A program made the position numbers and the translations under genes. A DNA stretch of 64,000 nt from Chloroflexota bacterium (GTDB lineage Bacteria > Chloroflexota > Anaerolineae > Anaerolineales > Villigracilaceae). Positions 45,849-52,672 of this stretch are shown here, piece by piece. Numbering within the stretch: position 1 is the stretch's first letter; each line of letters starts with the position of its first letter. The stretch is taken from positions 1-64,000 of the forward strand of contig JACRLC010000091.1 in assembly GCA_016235425.1 (NCBI GenBank), given 5' to 3'. The notes beneath the pieces were generated by a model. It was not told the origin of the DNA. It did not search any database and saw only the letters and a list, made by a program, of their open reading frames with translations.

Positions 45849-47498
45849 CTATTTTGTTAATTGAACCTGCTTATCACCTTGGACCAATTCACCGATGATA
45901 AAGGTTTCTTCGGGGATTTGGGCTTGAAGTGTGGCAGCGGATGATTTGTCCACGATGGCAACCATGCCGATGCCCATGTTGAAGACGCGGTACATTTCGT
46001 CAGTGGCGATATGCCCTTCGGACTGAATCAACCTCCAGAGCGGAGGAGGCGTCCATGCGTCAAGATGGATGACAGCGTTTAAATCGTCAGGCAGAATGCG
46101 CGGGATGTTTTCAATAAATCCGCCGCCTGTGATGTGGGCGAGGGCTTTTATTTCAGAGAGCAGGGAATAGAGAATAGGATAATAGGAGCGATGCGGGGTA
46201 AGGAGGGCGTCCGCGAGGGTTGAGTTGAGTTCGGAGAAAAATGTGTCGAGAGGTATGTCTGTAAAAACTTTGCGAATCAGCGAATAGCCGTTCGTGTGCG
46301 GGCCACTGGATTTCAGGCCGAGCAGGATATCGCCTGCTTTGATGTTTTGACATGGAAGGATTTCATCTCGCTCCAACACACCGACAATTGTTCCTGCCAC
46401 ATCGAATTCATTTGGCTGATAGACCCCTGGCATTTCTGCAGTCTCGCCACCGAGCAGTGCCATGCCTGCTTCTTTACAGGCTTCGGCGACGCCTGTCACC
46501 ACTTCGGCGGTTTGTACGGGGTTGAGTTTTGAGGTGGCGAAGTAATCCATGAAAAAGAGCGGACGCGCGCCCAGCACGAGAATATCATTGATGCAGTGAT
46601 TGACGATGTCGTGACCAATGCCGCGATAACGGCCAACGGATGCGGCAAGCTTTACTTTTGTGCCAACGCCATCTGTGGAAGCGACCAAGACGGGCGATTT
46701 CATTTCTTTCAAAGCGGAGACATCAAATAATCCGCCAAAGGAGCCGATGCCTGCAAGAACGGATGGGGTGTAAGTGGATTTGACGGCGGACTTCATCAAT
46801 TCCACAGCGCGGCTGCCAGAGTCGATGGAGACGCCAGACTCAGCGTAAGCGCTTTTAGGAATATCAACAGAAACGGATTCGGGAACGGATGGCTGGCGCG
46901 AAGCGGATAAACGGATGGCGGCCCAACTTGGAGAAGGAATCTCAACTAAAATTGGTTTTCCGTCCACTGATTTGAAGCGGATGGGAGGCACATCTGATTT
47001 TCTGCCTGGCGCAGCCGAAGTGGAAGAGGGCAGGGGAGGCAGTTTCATCCCTGGAGCTTTGTGGATGACACGATACAGATGTTTTTGCCAATCCTGAACA
47101 TTTTTAGGGACTAACAATCGCTTGTTTTCAAGGCGAGGCCTTCCAAAGTTATACAATTCACCCACCTGGGAGCCAGTGGCTGCCAAATAAGTTAATACCT
47201 GTCCCACATCCTCCATCGTCAATAAATGTCCAAATGCCTTGCACTCCACTATCAGGCAACCTTCCACCCATAAATCAAGATAAAGGTGTCCAATCAATGA
47301 TTCGCCTACCCATACTTCCACTTTCTTCTCCACTTCTACTTCCAAACTGGAATCCAGACATAACTCGGCTAAACGACGCTGGTAAAAAATCTCTTTATGA
47401 CCTGGCTTAAGTTCATTGTGAGTCCGCATTGCCAGTCCATTCACTTGATATGTCAAATCATCAAGCGCTGTTTTTATCAAACCAGGGTTTTCATTCAT
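45849..47498 (-). CDS. purM: GxxExxY (PD-(D/E)XK-like) domain fused to AIR synthetase PurM
   Basis: About 549 residues. Residues 1-150 are a GxxExxY-family domain: G33..E36..Y39 in GHKEIFY, then the nuclease-like D75...E85-x-K87 (DLWVEGCLIVECK). A linker follows, in which residues 194-210 (IRLSASRQPSVPESV) are encoded by an ACGGAT-type repeat. From about 213 a complete PurM follows (AYAESGVSIDSGSR, STDGVGTKVKLA, GGETAEMPGVY), which makes AIR from FGAM with ATP. No ATG, GTG or TTG lies at the PurM boundary, so the fusion is probably translated whole. ATG 47498 has GGAGG four bases upstream; a longer start at 47543 would read the repeat. The role of the extra domain is unknown. Confidence 0.9.
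   Translation of the reverse strand: MNENPGLIKTALDDLTYQVNGLAMRTHNELKPGHKEIFYQRRLAELCLDSSLEVEVEKKVEVWVGESLIGHLYLDLWVEGCLIVECKAFGHLLTMEDVGQVLTYLAATGSQVGELYNFGRPRLENKRLLVPKNVQDWQKHLYRVIHKAPGMKLPPLPSSTSAAPGRKSDVPPIRFKSVDGKPILVEIPSPSWAAIRLSASRQPSVPESVSVDIPKSAYAESGVSIDSGSRAVELMKSAVKSTYTPSVLAGIGSFGGLFDVSALKEMKSPVLVASTDGVGTKVKLAASVGRYRGIGHDIVNHCINDILVLGARPLFFMDYFATSKLNPVQTAEVVTGVAEACKEAGMALLGGETAEMPGVYQPNEFDVAGTIVGVLERDEILPCQNIKAGDILLGLKSSGPHTNGYSLIRKVFTDIPLDTFFSELNSTLADALLTPHRSYYPILYSLLSEIKALAHITGGGFIENIPRILPDDLNAVIHLDAWTPPPLWRLIQSEGHIATDEMYRVFNMGIGMVAIVDKSSAATLQAQIPEETFIIGELVQGDKQVQLTK
46871..46918. repeat. ACGGAT-type 48-base element in the purM fusion linker
   Basis: 48 bases matching 53674-53721 (in purL) at 45 positions by eye. 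It keeps the frame and encodes IRLSASRQPSVPESV on the minus strand. An inverted, diverged copy lies at 47516-47560, so the GxxExxY segment is bounded by inverted copies. Confidence 0.85.
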
Positions 47499-47515
47499 TC
47501 TGCCTCCAGACCAAT

Positions 47516-47560
47516 CATCCGTTTTTCCGTTTTGCGAAGCCATCCGTTACGGAATCCGAT
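47516..47560. repeat. Inverted ACGGAT-type element between purD and the purM fusion
   Basis: Plus-strand catccgtttttccg...gaagccatccgttacgg aligns with the reverse complement of 46871-46918 with few differences and one gap. It begins at the purD stop codon and ends 18 bases before the fusion start. Confidence 0.8.
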
Positions 47561-48816
47561 TATAGTGCCAGCCGCGCGATATCCTTCCGATACTGAACTC
47601 CCTCAAACCAAACCTTCCCAATATTAGCATACACATCCCTCACTGCCGATGCAATTCCATCCGCCCACGCCGTGACACCAAACACGCGCCCTCCCGCAGT
47701 GACGATATTTCCATTATCTATTTTTGTTCCCGCGTGAAAGCAAATCACGTTCTCAGGCAGCGCGTCAAAAGCAACCACTTTTCCGCTTTCTGCTTTTTCG
47801 GGATAACCCTTGCTCGCCAGTACCACACACACTGCCGCGCCATTTTTCCAGCGGATGACCACATCGTTCAATTTGCTATCCATACAAGCCTCGATAATAT
47901 CCAGCAAATCCGTTTCGAGCAGCGGAAGTACGATTTGCGTTTCGGGGTCGCCAAAGCGGCCGTTGAATTCCAATACGCGGAGTCCGTCTTCAGTCAGGAT
48001 AAGACCCGCATAGAGGACGCCAACGAACGGCGTTCCCTCATTCCGCAATCCATCAACCGCAGGCTTCAAAACGGATTCCATCGCTTCATTCATTAAAGCA
48101 GATGCAAAGATTGGCGCAGGCGCATACGCACCCATGCCACCTGTGTTGGGGCCGTTGTCGCCGTCAAGCAGTCGCTTGTGGTCTTGTGCGGGGAGCATCG
48201 GGACAACGGATGTTCCATCCGTGAATGCCATCAGCGAAACTTCCTGTCCACTCAACCTCTCTTCGATGACCACTTCATCCCCAGCCTCGCCAAATGCTCT
48301 GCCAACCAAAATCTCTTTCAGCGTGGACTTTGCCTCTTCAACGGTAGCAGGCAAAATCACGCCCTTGCCCGCCGCCAATCCCGAAGCCTTGATGACAATT
48401 GGATAATCCACTATTTCCAGATAACGGATTGCATCATCAAATCCGCTAAATGTGGCATAGCGCGCAGTCGGGATGTTGTGCCGTATCATAAAGTCTTTTG
48501 CAAAGACCTTTGACGCTTCAATCTGCGCCGCGGCCTGCTTCGGCCCAAAACAGCGGATTCCACTCCCCGACAGCGCATCCACCATCCCCTCCGCCAGCGG
48601 AATCTCAGGCCCGACAATTACCAAATCAATCCGCTTCTCCCTACAAAAGCGGGTGACTGTCGCGTGGTCACTTACATCCAACGGAACATTCTCGCCGCAA
48701 GCCGCCGTCCCTGCGTTACCAGGCGCGATATACAACTTAGTCAAACGCGGCGACTGCATCACCTTCCACGCCAGCGCATGTTCCCGCCCGCCCGACCCGA
48801 TGATCAAAACATTCAT
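47560..48816 (-). CDS. purD: Phosphoribosylamine-glycine ligase (GAR synthetase)
   Basis: ATP-grasp enzyme joining phosphoribosylamine and glycine. N-terminal loop LIIGSGGREHALAWK, ATP-grasp core IVIKASGLAAGKGV and metal-binding LEFNGRFGDPETQ are intact. 418 residues, normal. It starts 2 bases after the purF stop. The stop codon is formed at the edge of an ACGGAT-type repeat. Confidence 0.96.
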   Translation of the reverse strand: MNVLIIGSGGREHALAWKVMQSPRLTKLYIAPGNAGTAACGENVPLDVSDHATVTRFCREKRIDLVIVGPEIPLAEGMVDALSGSGIRCFGPKQAAAQIEASKVFAKDFMIRHNIPTARYATFSGFDDAIRYLEIVDYPIVIKASGLAAGKGVILPATVEEAKSTLKEILVGRAFGEAGDEVVIEERLSGQEVSLMAFTDGTSVVPMLPAQDHKRLLDGDNGPNTGGMGAYAPAPIFASALMNEAMESVLKPAVDGLRNEGTPFVGVLYAGLILTEDGLRVLEFNGRFGDPETQIVLPLLETDLLDIIEACMDSKLNDVVIRWKNGAAVCVVLASKGYPEKAESGKVVAFDALPENVICFHAGTKIDNGNIVTAGGRVFGVTAWADGIASAVRDVYANIGKVWFEGVQYRKDIARLAL

Positions 48817-48818
48817 GG

Positions 48819-50270
48819 TTATTTTGTGACCCTTTCAAACCCAGTCTTGACAGATGTCAAATCCACGGGGATTGGATACTGTCCTGTAAAACATGCCTGA
48901 CAATATCCATCCGTTCGTCCCACTGCGCGCATCATTCCTTCCAACGAAAGATACGTCAACGAATCCGCGTTCACCATCTGTCGGATTTCATCCACCGTCC
49001 GCTGGTGGGCAATCAGGCTGTCCTGCGTTCCCATGTCCACGCCCATAAAACACGGATGTGCGATCGGCGGGCACGTGATTGCCATGTGCACTTCCTTCGC
49101 GCCTGCATTCCGCAACAACTTGATTAACGGCCCTGTGGTATTGCCGCGCACAATGCTGTCGTCAATTACCACCACGCGCCTGTCGCGCACATTTTCATTG
49201 ATCACATTGAACTTCAACGCCACACCGCGCTTGCGAAGCGAATCCGTCGGCTCGATGAATGTCCGCCCGACATATCTGTTTTTGATAAAGCCATCATTGT
49301 AGGGAATTCCACTCACATGCGAAAACCCAATCGCCGCTGGCACCGACGAATCAGGCACAGGAATCACCACCTCTGCAAATCCGTTTGAATCCGTTTGTCC
49401 GTTTGCATGTCCGTTGATAATTTCCCGCGCCAACTCCTCTCCCAATCTCTGCCTCACATGATGGACATTGATTCCATCCCAAGTCTGGTCAGGTCTCGCG
49501 AAATAAATATACTCAAACACACACATCGCCGAAGGCTTCACCTCTGGAAGCGCCTGCATCACCTTCAATGCATTATTGGAAAGCGACACAACCTCCCCAG
49601 GCTTCACATCGCGGATGGCTTCGCATCCCAATGTCTGCAAAGCACCTGTCTCCGAAGCCACCGCATGTCCGCCGCCTGGTAACAACCCAATACACAACGG
49701 GCGGAATCCCCATGGGTCGCGCGCTGCATACACACAATCGCGTGTCAGGATCACCAGCGAATACGCGCCCACCCATTTCTTCATCGCGGTCTTGATTCGC
49801 TCCTCCCACGTCGCGCCGCCGTTGCGCGCCAGCATCATCGTCATCACCTCGGTATCCGACGACGATGAAAACCCTACGCCCTGCTGCATCAATTCATTTC
49901 GCAATTCCGCCGAGTTGATTAGGTTGCCGTTATGAGCCAGCGCCAGCGGGCCATTAATCGTTTCGATCATGAACGGCTGGGCATTCCGCAGCGACGACGA
50001 ACCAGTGGTCGAATAACGGGTGTGCCCAATCGCATAGTGCCCTTTCAAATCCATCATGGCATTGGGCGTGAACACATGCGAAACCAACCCCACCCCCTTG
50101 TGCATGGACATCGTCTGCCCATCGGCCACCGCGATTCCCGCCGCCTCCTGCCCGCGATGTTGCAACGCGAACAACCCAAAGAACGCCATGCGCGCTACAT
50201 CTTCGTTCGGTGCAAAAATCCCCATCACCCCGCACTCTTCCTTCGGATGGTCATCCAGATAAAGCGTCAT
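48819..50270 (-). CDS. purF: Amidophosphoribosyltransferase
   Basis: First enzyme of purine synthesis, making phosphoribosylamine from PRPP and glutamine. After a short propeptide (MTLYLDDHPKEE) the Ntn nucleophile Cys13 begins CGVMGIF. The PRPP loop is VVVIDDSIVRGNT. C-terminal cysteines (YCQACFTGQYP) suggest the 4Fe-4S type as in Bacillus. Residues about 283-298 (GHANGQTDSNGF) are an insertion encoded by an ACGGAT-type repeat (49377-49427). ATG 50270 has AAAGGA upstream. Confidence 0.95.
   Translation of the reverse strand: MTLYLDDHPKEECGVMGIFAPNEDVARMAFFGLFALQHRGQEAAGIAVADGQTMSMHKGVGLVSHVFTPNAMMDLKGHYAIGHTRYSTTGSSSLRNAQPFMIETINGPLALAHNGNLINSAELRNELMQQGVGFSSSSDTEVMTMMLARNGGATWEERIKTAMKKWVGAYSLVILTRDCVYAARDPWGFRPLCIGLLPGGGHAVASETGALQTLGCEAIRDVKPGEVVSLSNNALKVMQALPEVKPSAMCVFEYIYFARPDQTWDGINVHHVRQRLGEELAREIINGHANGQTDSNGFAEVVIPVPDSSVPAAIGFSHVSGIPYNDGFIKNRYVGRTFIEPTDSLRKRGVALKFNVINENVRDRRVVVIDDSIVRGNTTGPLIKLLRNAGAKEVHMAITCPPIAHPCFMGVDMGTQDSLIAHQRTVDEIRQMVNADSLTYLSLEGMMRAVGRTDGYCQACFTGQYPIPVDLTSVKTGFERVTK
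49377..49427. repeat. Diverged ACGGAT-type repeat in frame within purF
   Basis: Plus strand reads aaatccgtttgaatccgtttgtccgtttg, that is, the family in opposite orientation to the purM and purL copies. It encodes a short polar loop before VIPVPDSS. Confidence 0.65.
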
Positions 50271-50314
50271 GCTTTTCCTTTTTGGATTGGGACTTGGCTG
50301 CATGCTCTGGCCTT

Positions 50315-50797
50315 TTACCGTTTAAGCGATTCATCGTCCGCTATGATTTTTTCCGCCGCTCGCCTCTGACTCACCCGAACCTGCTCCCGTACTTCGACAT
50401 TTGCCACGCCGAAAATTTTTGCCGCCAACAACGCCGCATTGACAGGTTCCAGCACAAGGGCAGGGGCAATACCCGAAGGCATCCTCAGCGACGAATACAC
50501 ATCCGCCCCACCAAAAGCATCTGACGCGGGCGGACATGCAATCACAGGCGCGCTGACCGCGCCATCGGCGAATCCGCTCAAGGCATTGCTCCGCCCCGCG
50601 ACCGTGATGTAAATTTTCGGTCGCTCATCCGCTTCATACTCACGCAGGATAGCAAGCGCGTGTTCCGCAGTCTTGTGCGCCGAACCAATCCGCATCACTG
50701 TTTCCAACCCAAAAGATTTGCAGGCCTCCGCAATTTTGTTACAGTGTTCCAAATCCGCTTTGGAACCCATCAGAATAACAACAAGTGGTTTTGACAT
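50315..50797 (-). CDS. purE: N5-carboxyaminoimidazole ribonucleotide mutase
   Basis: 160-residue PurE with start VVILMGSKADLEHCNK and the substrate segments GSAHKTAEHAL and VAGRSNALSGFADG. purK is not in this cluster, so class I (needing PurK elsewhere) or class II use of CO2 cannot be decided here. It is tightly packed: three bases before purC stops on one side, and a 44-base gap to purF on the other. Confidence 0.95.
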   Translation of the reverse strand: MSKPLVVILMGSKADLEHCNKIAEACKSFGLETVMRIGSAHKTAEHALAILREYEADERPKIYITVAGRSNALSGFADGAVSAPVIACPPASDAFGGADVYSSLRMPSGIAPALVLEPVNAALLAAKIFGVANVEVREQVRVSQRRAAEKIIADDESLKR

Positions 50798-50800
50798 AAA

Positions 50801-51772
50801 CTAAATCACTCCAGCCTTTTTGAGATTCTCTGCCAGCCTCGGTTCCACGGGATATTCACCCGCTTCAAACTTTGCACCCGTCAACATCTCAAAAATGGAA
50901 ATATATCGCTCACTAGCAGACGCCCACAACTCATCAGGCATCGCGGGAATCTCCCCGTCGCCGCGGTAGCCTTTTTCGGCGTAGGCGATTCGCACGAATT
51001 CCTTATCGAAATTCTCAGGCTCGGTTCCACTGGCAAAGCAGTCCGCGTAGGTTTCACTCCGCCAGAAGCGGGATGAATCGGGCGTGTGGACTTCGTCAAT
51101 CAACATGACCTTTCCGTCATCCGTCAATCCGAATTCATATTTGGTATCCACCAGAATCAGATTGGCTTCCTGAGCCGCTTCCTGTCCGCGCTTAAAAACA
51201 GCCAGTGCGGCAGATTGCACCTGCTTCCATGTCTTTGCATCCAGCAAGCCTTTCTCGACGACTTCCGCGCAGGTCAGGCGCTCGTCGTGTCCCGTCGCGC
51301 CGCCTTTTGTTGTGGGCGTGATAATTGGTTCTGGAAGCGCGGCATTTTTCTGCAAGCCTTCGGGGAAGTCGTATCCGTAGATATTGCGCTCGCCAAGCGA
51401 ATAGCGATACCACAACGCCGTGGATGTGACGCCCGTGATGTATCCGCGCACAATCACTTCCACAGGGATTGGCGTCACGCGTTTTACAATGGCCGCGTTT
51501 GGGTCAGGGATGGACAAAACATGATTGGGGATAATATCCGCTGTTTTCTCGAACCACCATGCGGACAACTGATTCAGCACCTGCCCCTTGTACGGCACAC
51601 ATGCAAGGATTCGGTCGAACGCGGACAACCTGTCCGTTGTGACGATGAGCCGCGTCCCATCCGCAAGGTCATACCACTCGCGCACCTTGCCCGATTGTTT
51701 GCCTGTGAGCAGCAGATTCATCTCGCCAAAGGCATGAGGAATTAATTGCAACAATTCATTTTGCGAAATCAT
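50801..51772 (-). CDS. purC: SAICAR synthetase
   Basis: Ligates aspartate to CAIR. The longer, yeast-Ade1-like form of 323 residues. Start segment GKVREWYDLADGTRLIVTTDRLSAFD (given in parts: GKVREWYDL, TTDRLSAFD), then EVIVRGYITG and the C-terminal LIDEVHTPDSSRFW. No inserts seen. A double-hairpin repeat lies between it and purQ. Confidence 0.95.
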   Translation of the reverse strand: MISQNELLQLIPHAFGEMNLLLTGKQSGKVREWYDLADGTRLIVTTDRLSAFDRILACVPYKGQVLNQLSAWWFEKTADIIPNHVLSIPDPNAAIVKRVTPIPVEVIVRGYITGVTSTALWYRYSLGERNIYGYDFPEGLQKNAALPEPIITPTTKGGATGHDERLTCAEVVEKGLLDAKTWKQVQSAALAVFKRGQEAAQEANLILVDTKYEFGLTDDGKVMLIDEVHTPDSSRFWRSETYADCFASGTEPENFDKEFVRIAYAEKGYRGDGEIPAMPDELWASASERYISIFEMLTGAKFEAGEYPVEPRLAENLKKAGVI

Positions 51773-51790
51773 GTCTTTTCCTTTTATTGG

Positions 51791-51860
51791 GAGTCCAAAG
51801 TCTGGAGACTTTGGACATATTTGCCAGAACCGAAATCCAACGTCGGGAGACGTTGGACTC
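51791..51860. repeat. GGAGTC...GACTCC double-hairpin between purC and purQ
   Basis: Hairpin 1: GTCCAAAGTC-TGGA-GACTTTGGAC (51793-51816). Hairpin 2: TCCAACGTC-GGGA-GACGTTGGA (51836-51857). It lies in the 90-base gap of the purine operon, so it would be transcribed as RNA structure. Confidence 0.7.
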
Positions 51861-51862
51861 TG

Positions 51863-52648
51863 TTATATCTGCGCGGCATACTTGACGCCGTTCTCAAACA
51901 ACTTCAACCCGCTTCCGCCCGTCTCGCCGCGCGTGTGGCGTGGATGCTGCCAATCGAAGATGTGATTTTCGGGATGGGGCATGAGTCCCAGCACATTGCC
52001 CTGTGGGTTGCAAATTCCAGCAATGTCGAGCATGGAGCCGTTGGGGTTGATGGGATATTCTCCATTTGCAGGCGAACCATCGGCGCGAATGTAGGTGATG
52101 GCGATTTGGTTTTGTTCGAGGAAAGATGAAAGAGGAAAGATGTCAGTTGTTTGAAAGTTGCCCTCGCCATGTGCAATGGGGCAGATGATGAACTCATCCA
52201 GTCCTTTTGTCCAAATGCAGGTTTGGGAAACGGGTTTGAGAGTCACCCAACGACATTCAAAATGACCCTGAGCATTAAAAGTCAATGTCGCTCCCTCACC
52301 CCCAGCCCCTCTCCCAACGGGAGAGGGGAGAATCCCAGACTTCACCAACGCCTGAAATCCATTGCATATTCCAATGACAGGTTTGCCAGAATCTACAAAC
52401 GCGATGATTTCGTCGGCAAAGTAGGAGGTCAGGTCGAGCGCAAGAAGTTTGCCCGCGCCCAATGCGTCAGCGTAGGAAAAACCTCCAGGAACAACGAGCA
52501 GTTGAAAGTCCCGAAAGAGCGTGCGGCGGGCGCGCAGTTCGTTGAGCGGGACTCCAATCGCATCCGCGCCTGCGAGAGTCAGCGCGTTCATTACGTCAAA
52601 ATCACGATTGGAGCCGTGGGCTTGGAGGATGAGGGCTTTGGGATTCAT
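51863..52648 (-). CDS. purQ: FGAM synthase glutaminase subunit
   Basis: Class I glutamine amidotransferase supplying ammonia to PurL. N-terminal ALILQAHGSNRDFD, nucleophile Cys in VIGICNGFQALVK and C-terminal His/Glu in LMPHPENHIF. 261 residues, with an insertion of about 14 residues (residues 107-120, SPVGRGAGGEG) encoded by a GC-rich palindrome at 52291-52330. The frame is unbroken. Confidence 0.95.
   Translation of the reverse strand: MNPKALILQAHGSNRDFDVMNALTLAGADAIGVPLNELRARRTLFRDFQLLVVPGGFSYADALGAGKLLALDLTSYFADEIIAFVDSGKPVIGICNGFQALVKSGILPSPVGRGAGGEGATLTFNAQGHFECRWVTLKPVSQTCIWTKGLDEFIICPIAHGEGNFQTTDIFPLSSFLEQNQIAITYIRADGSPANGEYPINPNGSMLDIAGICNPQGNVLGLMPHPENHIFDWQHPRHTRGETGGSGLKLFENGVKYAAQI
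52291..52330. repeat. GC-rich palindrome in frame within purQ
   Basis: CCCTCACCCC-like arm followed by hairpin CCCCTCTCCC-AAC-GGGAGAGGGG (10-bp stem). The same element with loop GCG lies in purL at 54766-54806. It encodes SPVGRGAGGEG on the minus strand. Confidence 0.85.
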
Positions 52649-52672
52649 GAGAGGGAAAGGATGAAAGATGAA

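Noticed and set aside
46840-46880. Separate internal start for PurM within the fusion
   Set aside because: No ATG, GTG or TTG in frame near the PurM boundary and no ribosome binding site; an ATT start cannot be excluded but is improbable.
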